Assembly (NCBI RefSeq): GCF_963678635.1 | Contig: NC_087069.1 | Coordinates: 49,183,892 to 49,247,891, forward strand | Length of the DNA stretch: 64,000 bases | Source of the DNA: Symsagittifera roscoffensis | Taxonomy: Eukaryota; Xenacoelomorpha; Acoela; Convolutidae | Direction: 5' to 3' | Shown: one piece after another, positions 34,491 to 48,300 of the stretch | How positions within the stretch are numbered: position 1 is the stretch's first letter | How the letters are laid out: the number at the start of each line of letters is the position of its first letter | The notes under the pieces: generated by a model | The model's database searches: none | Seen by the model: the letters and a program-made list of their open reading frames with translations, nothing else | Told to the model about the DNA's origin: nothing | Translations under genes and position numbers: made by a program

Positions 34491-35615
34491 TTAATCACAA
34501 AGACATGCGGTTTTTAGCGGACTACGGGGATTAAAAGATCAACCTTAACAAAAGCGTTAAAGACTACAGTGCTGATTTAAATTAACCGGACAAAACGCGT
34601 TAAATTTGAAATTTAAAACGCATTTTTCTCAAATTGGGCTGAGTTTAGCTGAAAACTTATGAAGACAAAACTTGCTTAAAATTTTAGCAAAATTAATATG
34701 GTATTATTTGTTTTGCGAAATTCGGGCCCAAAACTTTACCCCAAAAATGGGTCATTTTGGCTTTTCTTAGTTAATCAAAAATTACGCCAAAAGTACCTTG
34801 TCGATCACAGACATAATTATATCAAAGCGAGCCCCTTACGTAGCTCAACAAACTTTAAGAAGGGTATAATCTCCAAAATTTTGTATAAATTAATTTATTT
34901 TTGTTTGATAGACAAAAAAGGTCATTTTTACTATATAAAATACCAACTTTTTATTTAAAAATTTTTTTTAAACAATATGCAATTTTTTTTGGAGAAAACA
35001 CCCTCCTTAAAGTTTGTTGGGCTACGTAAGGGGCTCACTTTGATATAATTATGTCTGTGATCGACTGGGTACTTTTGGCGTAATTTTTGATTAACTAAGA
35101 AAAGCAAAAACGACCCATTTTTGGGGTAAAGTTTTGGGCCCGAATTTCGCAAAACGTAAAGAAGCCTAGGGAATTGAATGATTTTGGTTGAACAAAAGTG
35201 TGAAAATCTGTTAACACTGCAAAACTTCTGGAAAGTATTCAATCTATCGAAAGAAATTTAATCTATTCAGCTTGTACTGCATAAACTGTAAGTGTCAAGA
35301 ATAACCTATTAGAGTTTTTAGCCTTAATCGTTATTGGTATCTGGTTGATGTAATGAATTAGCCAAAAACCTAATGATCTGTCATGAAAAACTTCTTAAAT
35401 TATTCTGCCAGAAGTTTTAGCTCAAACTATTTCTGCACTCTTTCTATTTTTTCTATCTTTTTGCACTTGATTTTCTAAAGAAGCAGTTGCAACCAATCAA
35501 ATCACTTTAAGTTTATGTTACTAGATATATAGAAAAACTAGTCTTTAAGCTTTTGTTAAGGTTGATTTTTTAATCCGCGTAGTCGGCTAAAAACCGCCTG
35601 TCTTTGTGATTAATT
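34491..35615. repeat. Large nested inverted repeat
   Basis: Inner arms of about 165 bp (34711-34875 and 34991-35155) share GCGAAATTCGGGCCCAAAAC and its complement, and enclose about 115 bases. Outer arms (34491-34555 and 35549-35615) share GCGGTTTTTAG and the complement AAAAACCGC. The minus-strand ORF at 34955-35242 and the plus-strand ORF at 34698-34958 encode nearly the same peptide for this reason. Likely a foldback element. Confidence 0.85.
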
Positions 35616-35649
35616 TTACCCAAACACAGTAGAATTAAGTCATGAGAAA

Positions 35650-36229
35650 TCGTAGGTTCAATTGGGCCCAATTTGACCAGGCTGTAATATTCAAGTGTAA
35701 AGTTTAAGATCTTGTTAAAAAGGTTTTCTTTGAGTTCAACCGAACGTTGTAAACATACAAGCGCTATAGGTTCAAGACCTTTTTTTCCTTTTCCTTGACC
35801 GAATGTATTGATGAAAAGGGCAATGCGGAGATGATAAATTGACATGCGGACTACTGATGCCATGACAAACACATACGGTCGTCATACTTTGACTTGTAGA
35901 ACTCATACTCTTGTAACGAAGTGGCGAAGAAAAGGAAAATGAGCCGAACTCAATTTGGCAATCTTCAATTTCAATGAAAACTCTGGAATTATTAAGTGGT
36001 GAAAAAGAAAGCACCAAACTTCTGATTCAAACCGCCAAAAAGTATGAGTGGCTCATGAAATTCAGTTCAGCGGCGAACCAAAGAAATCAGCGGCAAAAAT
36101 AAAGCGGCGAAAATAAGAACGTCGAACCATAGATTTCAGAATCATAAACTAAATTCTAATATTTATTTTCATATATCAACAAAAACTTAAACGCATCAGA
36201 TATTTCTATATCATTATTTCACATCATCA
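35650..36229 (+). other. Upstream region of the MRH gene, ending in a splice acceptor
   Basis: The sequence ends in TTTCACATCATCAG, with AG at 36229-36230, 16 bases before the ATG. This is a plausible 5' UTR or spliced-leader acceptor. No other gene is seen. Confidence 0.45.
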
Positions 36230-36245
36230 GTTTTTTAACCAAAAA

Positions 36246-36392
36246 ATGAATACTTTGATGATGATTTTATTGTTCTTCGTGAAGTTTTGGACAGTGGTCA
36301 AATCTGAGTACAGCTGTGAATTAGACTGGGAAGAATGTCGCATCGTGTTTCAAAAAGGAGGCAAAAATTGTTGGCAGATAGACTTGAACAAG
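36246..36392 (+). CDS. MRH gene exon 1 (signal peptide)
   Basis: 49 codons starting MNTLMMILLFFVKFW (hydrophobic signal) and ending NCWQIDLNK. The donor is AAG|GCAAGC, a GC-AG type site that matches the usual GC-donor consensus. Reading on would hit a stop 9 codons later. The similar exon at 63066-63136 ends at the equivalent residue with a normal GT donor. Confidence 0.7.
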
Positions 36393-39300
36393 GCAAGCAA
36401 ACTGAGTTTCAATTCATAAGAGAAAAACTCGTCCTATAACATCCGCTCTCGAAGCTTCCGGTACACCCTTCAATAAAAAAAAATGAATCTGCGTCTTTTA
36501 CTTTTCAAAAGATGAAGTGATAGAAAAAACGTTTCACATTTATGCCAATCTCCCTGCAACTACCAAAAAAATTTATGGTTCAAATTTCGACATAGCATAC
36601 AGGAAACTGTTCATCAGAAAGACAAAAAAAAATCGTAAGAAATTGTTTTCAAGGCTTCGTATGGCCATTTAATTATTAGGTGTTCTAAGACAGAGAGGTG
36701 TTTTTGTCCTAAAAACTCTCGTAAGACGCAGAAGCAGAAGGAAATCTTGAGGCATAGGATTGTTCATTTGTAAGCCAAGGATCGCAGCTCTTTTATAGCT
36801 TTAACTTTCTATTAAAAATAAAAACGACAAAATCAGACAGAATTTGAACAAAAATTCAACAATTTTTATAGTAAAATGCCAAAATCCGTGAACGGTTTAA
36901 TTTCGTACATGAGATTTTTTTGTGAATTGAAACCTATATGAGGGCCTAGCTAACATCTAAGCATTCCAACCTTATGTTTTGAGTAAGAAGCTGAAAACAA
37001 TTTCTGCTTTTACGGATATTTTTTGACACTAAGTAAACATCTTTTACATCTTCGTATCAAACTGCCATACAGCGTCTTAAATGTTTCTTGATTTTTATCC
37101 CTTCAGTCTAAAAAGTGCCATCGTTTATCAAAGTTTCATCTATGAATTAGTTGTGCGGAAAACAGCAGAAATGAAAGGAAAAAAAGTTCCATTCATCATT
37201 CGAAAACTGTAACTTGCATCTTCGGTGTCTCCCATGTTTGTACCAAAGTGCCTCAGTTGAAGAAAGTTGTTATCTGAAAAGAGTATTTAACCTTATTTTT
37301 AATTATTAAACTCTAAAAAATCCTAAAATTTTAAAGCAAAAGATTTAGTTTTTTTTATTCAATCCAGTGTCATTTTAAAAAATGTTTTAAAACAAAAATC
37401 TTGATGAAAATTTTGGGGTGCTGATTGATCCTGGATTTTGCTTGTGCCTACAAAACTGTGCTGGGCACAATCCGAAATAGTTCTTGAATTTATTTGATTG
37501 TTTGTTTAATACATTTTTTCTTATGAAACGTACATCTTTATTTCTTTTATTTCTTTTTCTCTGCTCTTTTTCATGGTTCTCTTTCCAAGAGCCTGTTGGC
37601 TACCTTATGATTGTTTCATAAGCTTTGTATGACCAAATGCATTTTTTTACGATCTGATCTTAATTGTTTGTTTTATTCACACTGCCAACTTCTCGTGCTT
37701 TTACAGGTTAAAGTGGTTTTTCAAAATTTTAATTGAATGATTGTGCAGCAAATTGAAAAAAAAACTAAAACTTGAAGCTAATTTTGCGTCCAAAATGACC
37801 ACTAAAATATATTTTTTTATAGACCTTTCCACTAGTTCCTAATACTCTCGACAGATATGCGATCAGTAGTTCTTGGTCTGTGGATGAAGGCAATTTTTTT
37901 TATTCAACTTGCGGGAAAGCTGTAAGAGAAAAAGGCAGAGAAGTGGGTGCTTATCAACCTGGCAAATCTTTTCACGATGTCATTCGTATGGGAGCCTCAA
38001 CCGGATCTGTGAGTAGATAGATTATGCCAAATTAGAAAACCTAAGAATATTTACAAAATTTGGAGAAAAAAAGTCGCCTATTCGGAAAAGTAAAGGCCGT
38101 ATCGGTCTCATTAACCTCAAAAAAATGACCTCATATACCTCAAATGCTTGGATTTTGGGTTTGTTTATTACAGCTGTCGCTGCGGTCAATTTGATTAAAT
38201 CCGTCTGTAGCTAGACCTTCTCTGGTTTTGCGACGGATGATTTGCTGATTTTGATTTTAGAATTGTTCTAATTTGATAAACGGTTGCTCCACGTGGATGA
38301 TTGTGATTCGATTTGAGTTTCAGTAAGCCTTTTTGATTGCCGATGCTCGCGTTATTCCGAAAGGTGCTCTTTTCTTGATTGGTGGCGTTAATTTCCTCTC
38401 GTTTTCCGGAGAGGGGGAGAGAGAGAGAGAGGAAAAAGAGCTCACAAAAAGAATTCTAATTTAACTGAGTGAACTTTTTTATTATTGTTCCGACTTTCAA
38501 TACGAAAGTAATGGAATATTTTTGCTCCGGGTGGGTTTTTTCTTCTTCAGACAAATTTCGACTTTTAAACTAGCCATTTTTGACGGAATTTTTGGCTCTT
38601 TTCCAGTTTCCCCCCCTTTGAAATTCAATTTTGAAAAGCTTGATTAACGTTGTCATAATGCAATGAATTTTGCCGTGGGGAACAAATCGACAATTCTGAA
38701 CAGATGTGTTCTTCATACTTTACAGCGTAACATCACGCATTTAGCCGTAATAACACGTAAAACAAACATAAAACTCGGTTTTTTGAAAAAGGGGGGAACT
38801 GGAAAAGAGCCGAATTTTTTATATCATTCAAAAAGTATTGTTGCCCTGAGTTTAAATTTGAAACGATATTTCACCTTGATCATTTTTCGTAAAGTTATGA
38901 GGGTTTATTTCGCGCTATTAACGCGTAAGCGGGAGATTTAATCCGTCTTACAAATCGTCTCAAATTGGTTGAAAGAAGCTTATTTTCCATAATTGATTTG
39001 TTACAAGGAGCTAAATTTATTCGTTTGTAGTTTATATGGCGTGTGGGGGGATGATTTTCATCGAAGAAATTTCAAGTTTTAGAAAAAAAATTTTTTCATT
39101 TTTTTTTTACGTTTAACTTGTTAAGGATAATTATTACTGCTCCATAAACTTTAAAAGGCTGTCGGAACATTCAGGGCTTCATCCTGATACGAGCAGTCTG
39201 GTTATTTGTTGATTTTGTACATTCATGCTTTATTTGTTATGTCAAATTTCATTCAAGTAAATTTGTTTCTTTATTTTAGTTCTGCGCAGTTAATCAAGAA

Positions 39301-42300
39301 ACACTGGTTCCAATTATGTATTATCCAGCATTTGTGGATGACAACGGGGTAAATACGTTTCGGTTAAATTCTTTTTTGATCAAACTATGTGTTAGAAAAA
39401 AGGATCTTTTCCAGTTCACTCCCTGAAATTCAACTTTGAAAAGCTTATTCTTTTCCAGTTCATTCCCTGAAATTCAACTTTGAAAAGCTTATTTAACTTA
39501 GTCACAATGCAATGAAATTTGGCGTGGTGAACGAATCGACAACTGAGAACAGATTTGTTCTTCATACTCTACAGGGTAACATCGCGCATTTAGCCGTAAA
39601 ATTCTGTAAAACAAACATAAAACTCGGTATTTTGAAAGGAGGGGGAACTGGAAAAGATCCGAGAAAAATTACTTTGTTTTTGTTTTTTCATATTTTTTTG
39701 GGATCGCTTGAAAAAACTTTTTACCCTTAAATTTGGTTTTTTCTTTTTTTCCAAAAACTACCCTCACAAATTTAAAGTATTTAGTTCAATCCAATCACTG
39801 TTGGAGAACAGCAGCCCTGTAATAGAGGGTACGTCCAAGTTTTCGGATCTTGCTAACTATTTCCAAGTGGAATTTTGAAGCGGAATTTTGAAACTGTCTT
39901 TCCCCTAATTTTTCAAAATTTAAACATTAGCTGCCTCGTTTTCAATAGCCTAAAACCAAATTCAGGCAAAATAAATTTTCTTATGTAGGTATTATAAAAA
40001 TAGTAAGTTATACAAATACGGACGCGTGAAAATGATAAATCAATTAATTTTTCACATTTTTGAAATGCATTTTTTATACAGAAATGGCTGCCAAAAATAA
40101 AACATGAATAGGGGTGGACATAGTAAACAAAGTCCAAAAGGTGGGGGGAATAGTTATAACACTGAGTGAAGTCAAATTTTTTCTTGACCGTTTTTTGAAC
40201 ATTTTATTAATTTTTCTCAAAAAAAATTCCTACCAGGTGATAGTTTTTGGGTTAAACCAAGGCATGTATTGAGAGCAGCGCCCATTTCTTAGAGACCAAA
40301 AAACATTTTTCTTGCTGGGAAGTGTAATTGTTTTGATTTCTGGACTTTTCTTTCAAACTTTTCAATTTCTTAAAAAAGTTTTCTTTCAAAACAAATGAGA
40401 GATTCAAAGCAAATGAGAGATGTGTTGAGAAAAAGCAATCAAAGAATGGGTTGAGAAAAAAGCCCCTGTAAAAATGCTTTTCTCAAGTTTTCTAACAAGA
40501 AGCTAAATCCTGGTAAATGTAAAAATTTCAAATTCTTGTTCGTGTTTTAAAACTTTTTGAACTTTTTCAATCAATGCTCTACCAAATTTGAGATCAATCG
40601 TTCAATCGAATAACAGGTTGATAGCTACTGTATTGGAGGTTACTTCCACATTTTCTAAGAAAAAATTTGAAACCATTCGGAAATTTGAAACCAGTTTGAA
40701 ACCAGTAAATATCAAAAATTTGAAATTTACAACAGTAGGGATTTCCCTGCTTGAACGGCTGCGGCCTGTTTTTTTTTTGTAGAAAAGCCAGTATTACCTT
40801 TTTCAGTTTGTAGAAAAGCCAACTTTTGAATTGTTGTAAAATATCTGTACAATACTTTCGCACCTCCTGAACATTACAAATTTTTCGCACAATTTCCAAA
40901 GAGGTATCTCTAGTTTTGGATGATTCCTCAGTCCTGTGTAATGAAATGAATGGTTTTTAGTTTTTTCCTGTTTTTGGAGTTACTTTTAGAAGTTTTCCTT
41001 TTTCTCAAAAACATTATTTGTTCTCAAACTAAAGAGTTGCAAAAAGTTGCTCAAACGAGAAGACCGTCTACTTCCTTATATACTGCATATTCACGCAGAC
41101 TATTTGTCTCTTACCACATTTCCTTCTGACTTTGAAAAAAAACTTGTGGTGATTGTTTTACAAAAATTTTTGACTTTTCGAATTTTTTTGAGTTTTGAAA
41201 CTGTTCGAGCAAACAAAACAAGCAAGCATGCTTACAGCAGCTGTATAATGCCTTATTCAATATCTCAAAAATTAGTTGAAAGGAAATAAAACTAGTTTGT
41301 GGAGTTTTTTAGCTTCATTTTGGGAATCAAAAACATTTAAAAAATTCAAAAATTTACTGCAAAAAAAGCAAGCGAGCAGACTTACAACAGCTAAATTATG
41401 CCTAACTAAAGACCTTTAATTTTAAATTTAAAGAATTAAAACTAGGTTTTGGAGTTTTTTAGCTTCATTTTGGGAATCAAAAACATTTAAAAAATACAAA
41501 AAATTTCTGCAAAAAAAGCAAGCGAGCAGGCTTACAACAGCTAAATTAAGCCTAATTCAAGACCTTTAAATTAAAATTTTAAGGAAAAAAAAAGTTTTTA
41601 CGGTTTTTATAGCTGCATTTTGGGAATCATAAACATTAAAAACTCAAAAGTTTTCCGCAATAAAATTAAAAAATTTTCAAAAAAAAATTGCAATTTTTTT
41701 TCCTTTTCTAGTCATTTTTCTACAAAAATTTTTGCCCCGTTTGCTTATATTACTATGAATATCTAATATGCTTTAATTCTATTTTTATGTCAGATCTTTT
41801 TACCACACCTAGCAGAAAAAACTACCCTAGTTTGGAATAAAAGCTGGCTCTTTTTCCTTCCCCCCCACGTCACACAAGTATCAATTTTATGGTCTAAGGG
41901 GTGGGTTTACAAGGTTAATTATGCAGACCAAATACGTTTGTCATAGCCTAATTTATTCGCATGTCAATTTTCATGACAATCGGACAGCGCAAACAGTAAT
42001 TTTAATTATAAGAATTTGCAGGTGGGGGGAAAAGGAAAAAGAGGCCTAAAAGCTTTTTAAATCGTAGTTTTCTAAACACTATGGTTGGAACATTCTGTGC
42101 TATCTGCCCAGTAACCGTCTATCCCTTTTTTTAATGATTTTCTCTTTTCTATGGCATGGTTCCTGGCTCCAATCTTTTATAAGAAAGGCGGTTGTGCGCT
42201 CCTTGAAACTTTTTCTTTGAAAAATTCTTTTACGCTCCTGACAAAAGTTCAGCTTATAATATTTCTAACAAAAATTCAGCTTCAAACTTCTCTAATGTAA

Positions 42301-45300
42301 GCTTTTTGAGACTTACTGAGTCTTGAGGTTAATTTTTAAACTCAAAATGTGAGTCCCTGATTGTCCATCAGGCGTCGGTTGGCCATAAAAAAGTATAAAA
42401 ACTACTTCACTATAAAAAGTATAAAAGCTCAAAACTGAACTTCAAAAATGGAGGAGAAGTGGAAAAGAGTCGAGTTCCCAATTACTTGAAGTTTTGAAAA
42501 ACTGTTTTAATATAGTCGTATAGCAATAAAACTTTGCATGGTGAACAAACTCGCTATTGTGAACAGGTGTATTCGTCATACTGTACATCGTAACATCGCG
42601 CATTTAGCCATATGGAACCTGATCTAAACTATATTTTATGATTGGATAAATTAAATGTTTTACCAATGTAAAGTATTTAATATTAACCAATCACGATCCA
42701 TCTAACTAACAACCCACTTATTTGTAAGTGCTGAAGTTACTTGTAATTTCAGCACCAGAGAGATTTGAATTTAACTTAGAAATTAGTTGGACTCTCCCGA
42801 GCACTTCAGCAGCCGCAATAAACCAGTATACCCTAGATCTATTGAGCCTAGCAGAGACTAGTTAAACAACCTGAGACTAGATAGTATAAGAGTAAGATTA
42901 GGATCGGTATTAGACTAAGAAGTTGCACGAATCTATCCGGCCGAAAATAAGATAGCGTGACGAGCAGACGGTGTACCCTATCCGAAATTACTCTATGAGT
43001 TATACACTCCAGTCCTAACTCATCTGGTGCGACCATAAGTCTCGAACAAGACCTTACTAGATTAGATTTAACCAAAATAGATTAGAAATTAGACAAAAAC
43101 ATTCAAAATGTTATACGACAATAATTTAATCGAAATGTCTCTACGACTCAATAGATCAGAGCCAATATTCCGAACCATAACAGAACTACCCGGAATTGGA
43201 AGAAGACCTCGAACCAGAGACGACATACGACAAAGTAGAAACTTGCCATATAGTTATATGATAGTTCGGCAAAAGCCAGAACAAACTTTTATATTTCGAA
43301 TACTACTTGCAATGAATTTAGATTTCCATTTGCAAACATAAAACCTTGAAGTTAATCTTCAAAATCATTTCCGGCGCTAAACAAATTTAATAATATACAA
43401 TAACGATTGATAAAAAGATCTCAGATCGTTTCCCTAAAACTCTGCAGTAATATATAAAACATATTTGAAAAATATTTATTGGAAAATAAAAATAAAAATT
43501 AGTAGCATGACAATAAATGGTTAGTAATCATAAATCATCCTGTTGTTCCAGCTTCATCACCTAAAACATAACAGCAATCATAAACCCACTAATATCATAA
43601 AACACTAAACCTTTCCTTTACACAAATTTAAATCTTTATTAAACTTACATTCACTTAATTTTAAAGTCAGATCATCAAGGCTTATCCTTGGATCTTCAAT
43701 CATTTTCTACTTAATTAAATTTCAAACTTGATCATCAAGGCTTATCCTTGGATCAAACAGAACAACTTTGTTCTCCCCCACCCACTTAATTAGTGTCTAA
43801 CGACCTCAAACGTCGATTCACTGTCCAACCCTTTCTAAAGACCTAAGACTAATAGAAATTTTTAAACAAAACTAATCATTCAAATTAGGATAAACAGTGA
43901 AGAACTTCGGTTATTCATCCTTCACTTGATCCCCCCTCTTACCAGACCCGAGATAAATTTTAGACTCGCGTTCTAATTATACCTGAACCTTGTGGATCGA
44001 TTTACTATTCTCCAACCTTTGGACACAATCACTACCCCTAAGTAAGATTAAGTAAGTTAACACCTTAATTTATACTAGTCACGAGAAAGTAAAAATCATT
44101 CTTCGGAATAGATATACTTTTCTCTCCAACCCTGAACAAATAGACCCAGGTTAAGCTAACCAAAAAATCGTAAGGACTAACAGTTTAAGCAATTAGAATT
44201 CACTTAACAATCTTTTGCATCCGTCATCCTAAACCTTATGTCATTTAAAAACCTAGGAAATAAACAAACAATCGTTTTACACAATTGTGAAATAGATAAC
44301 AAAAAATACGACCTTGTAATCACACCTCATACACAAACAGTTGGATACATTCGCACAAAACGACAAACACTAAAGAGAAAAATAATAACGAAACAAAGAC
44401 AAATAACAAGAAAAAGATTTTCAAAAAATCGAAACGCATTTTCAGAATCAGAAACCAACAGTTTAGACGAACTTTACAAACTAAAATAATCAATAGATAA
44501 AAATTGCCCAATTCACGATCAATTATATTTCTCTGACTCAGAAACAACTTCAAATTCATCACAAAGAGGAAAAAGAAGAATAAAAAAGCAGTATAAACAC
44601 AAACCAGTACATTTATACAATTGGAATCAACCAATTCGACACATTAATAATTATATATTAACAGTCATCGAACGAAAAAATGAGTTCAACGCACACCCCA
44701 GGTGACGAAACTCCAGATGATGATGAAATCTTTCCTTTTATAGTAGATGCAGATACTGATAGAGGACAACACATATTTTGTCAAAATTTACTCGTAAATT
44801 TATTTGAACCCGGAATCAGTCCATGTAAAACAGAGTTCCCCGATGTAAAAATCAAAAGACAAATCATAGATCACTATCTAAAAGATATATGCAACATAAC
44901 ACAACAGTATGGAATCTACTCCATAGAATTCACTTCCCCAAACCATAATAATAGAACATATACTATTCAAACAGACGATCTTGATTTACAATTTTCAAAA
45001 GTTTTTTCAGAATATATAAAAAGCATCCAATACCATAACTCACAAAGAGCAAACTCCATTTTCACTAATGAAGTCTTCGCAATAATATATAGTTATATTT
45101 CGATATTAGAAAACGAAATCCCATTAACAAATGTCTCACCGACAGAAACATCTAAACATTTAAGAGTACGACATGAAATCACACTACTCTCTAGTTATTT
45201 AAACATTATTTAAAAAAATTTCACAAAAGACGACGTTTCACAAAATACAAAACATGATCTACAAAAAATTTTGGCATGGTTCATAATCGATTATTTCACA

Positions 45301-48300
45301 CACAATATTGATTTAATTGCACAAGCAAGAAAAAATTTTAGACCCCAAAACTCGAATGATGATACCGCTATCACCGAACAATCAGATTTTGTTTGGGACC
45401 CCGAATGGTCTCATCCCGCATTTATAAGCTTCCCACAATCAATCTCAAGTCAAGCAATAGGTACAATATCTTACATAAGTGATTATGTAAGAGTAATACC
45501 CTTAACCATTGATGCAACACCATTAAACTATAATACATTTTTACCCGATACACAAAATAATAGTTTAAACTCTACAGTCATACACAACGAAAACCTCAAT
45601 GGAACTAGGAATCTTACTCAACAAGATATCCAGACACCATCACACTTCATAAATGAAGAAATTGTACACACAACAACTACACAACAAAGTATTTCACCAA
45701 TACGACCAAATTTAACAACACCAAGAAATACAAATCCTTCACAAACACAAGTAACCTTACAATCAACCGTTAAACCTTCGGTTGCTCCAAAATATTCACA
45801 TATGGATTACCAAACATATAGACCCATGACAATACCATCAAAATCACGCAAAACATTCAATAAAAATAACTTTGCAGACCACAATTATAATTATACACAT
45901 CCATCAAAAACAAATTACCAACCACGAAGAAATTTTAACCAGTATACAAGATCTCGAAACTGGGATAACCCAACGGCCCAATATAATTCAATAAATTTCC
46001 AAACAAATCCTCCACAGGATCACAGTGAAAATTACCCATTTTTTCAACAAAATAAAAATAAAAAACAAACATCTTATCAAATGGATTACTTATCCTCAGA
46101 TGATGATTTTTTACAACCAGACATATTTGCACCATATACTCAAGAATATCGTGGACAAGGAATACAGAAAACACGTACAAATCATAGGAATTTTTCTCCA
46201 CAACCAATAGATGCACAACATCAACAACCAATTCAACAACAAAATCCAATTAATCCACAATCTTTTCAACCAATTCAACAACAAAATCCAATGATGGCAC
46301 ACTCGTATCAACCAACACAAATGCAAAATGAAATACCACTCCCATATTATCTCCAACAACATGAAATAACAAGAAACCAACTTTCAAATTTTTCTCAAAT
46401 GCCAAATGCAGCAGAATCATTACAAATGACAATGAATCCATACCTCATGGGTGGATCATCAATAACATCAAACAAACCTTTAATGTTTTTCACAGGAACA
46501 GACCCTGAATACTCTGTAGAAGATTATTTAAATGCAGTAACAGCAAACTTGATTTTAAACATTGGACCTGAACCAATTAATACGCCACTACATCAAAACT
46601 GGATACATCGACGCACAGCGTTGATACAAACAACCTTAGATGGCGCAGCCCAAAAATGGTTTTCAGTACTACCTCTAGAAATAAAATCAAACTGGAAAAG
46701 ATTTACACAACAATTTTCAAAAATGTTTGACTCCGAAAGAAACAAACAACAACAAAGAGTTTTATGTAATGAAATTCGCAGATTACCAAACGAAACCATC
46801 AAGCAATTAGCAGTAAGAATCGAAACACTAGTTCGAAAAGCATATTCACTAAATACACACGACTATAAAAATACAAAGATGACAGAAATCTTAATGATGA
46901 CCTTAACACCACAATTAAGGAAAATAGCAATAAAAAAAGAGAGCATCCCATCCTTCCTCAATTCGAGAACCCGATTTAGATTTTAGAAAACTAGTAGACA
47001 AACTAGAACAAGCAGAAATCACAATGAAACTAGAAGAAACGGAAAATCTGAAATTACAATACGTAAACAAGATTGAAACAACTTCCACTAATATTAATAA
47101 TATACAAGATTCAGATACAGACCTCGTTGAAAAAATCAATGAAATACTCAATATTTATGAAAAGAACCCAAACTTTAAAGGCAAACCATCTTTCAAAAAA
47201 TGGTGTAATCATTGCCGACGATACGGACATAGTATTTCCGAATGTAGACAAAAACAGCAAGATAGTCAGAATAAACGTCAAAAATATAAAGAACCAAATA
47301 AGTCATTTTATCAATATATGAAGAAAGATCAAAATCTACCGAACAAAAATGTATATAGCAACAATAGTTCCGGAAAACCACTTCCGAACAATACAAGCTA
47401 TACAAGAAATCAATCCCCATATAACTCAAGTTATAGAGGAAGATCACCAGAACGAAGAAACACACAAAGTTCATCACAAAACCACTACAATAGACCAAAT
47501 AGTAGAAATAACTACTCCAGATCTAATTCAAACACAACACAATTTGCTTCTAGACCTAATTCCCAATCACGAAATAGATACTATCAAAACAATCACTCGC
47601 GAAACTCATCATACAATAGAAATAGAAACTATTCCAATAATCGAAATAGAAGTTATTCAAACAATCGAAGTCAATATTATCCAAATAACCGATCAAGGAA
47701 TAACTCATATAACAGACCAAACAACAATTATCAAAATAGATCGCGAAATAATTCACAAAACCGACATTCAAGTTATAATAATCGTTATAGAAATTATTCC
47801 CAATCACCACACCGGAATAATAATCACTATAATAACTCTAATAATCGTCACAGAAGCAGTACACCTAAACATCAAAGACAAATCAATCAAGTACAGTCTA
47901 ACCCAGAAACAACATCAGACCCTCCAGGTATTGATGACACAGTAACTGATACGTTACAACTCAATCAAATAAACTGTACATCATCAGATTCAGAAAGTGA
48001 CACAGAAAACACTCTTTCTATCAATATGATAAAAGTCGAGAATGACTATGAATCTGTCATATATGAACAACCCTTATCATCACACATATATGAAAATCAA
48101 TCAGAATTTCTAAAAAAAAAATTACACTACACCCATAAATTCCACACCAACGACGCAAGAAACGAATGCAATAAACACTACAAAACAACCCAATCAAAAT
48201 GTCAAAACAAAATGCTTGAATACAAACCACATCTATCAAAATATACAAAAAGAACAACCCAAAGAAAAAATCTGGACAATACCATTTCTCTTAGAAAGCC

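Noticed and set aside
34698..35242. Two similar ORFs on opposite strands
   Set aside because: They are the two arms of the inverted repeat, not related genes.
42848..43075. Minus-strand ORF with a hydrophobic stretch, repeated at 61178-61363
   Set aside because: Both lie inside the two LTR copies and have no coding context.
47349..47945. 198-codon ORF overlapping the nucleocapsid
   Set aside because: Shadow of the Asn/Arg-rich low-complexity region in another frame; Ile/Thr/His-rich without domain.
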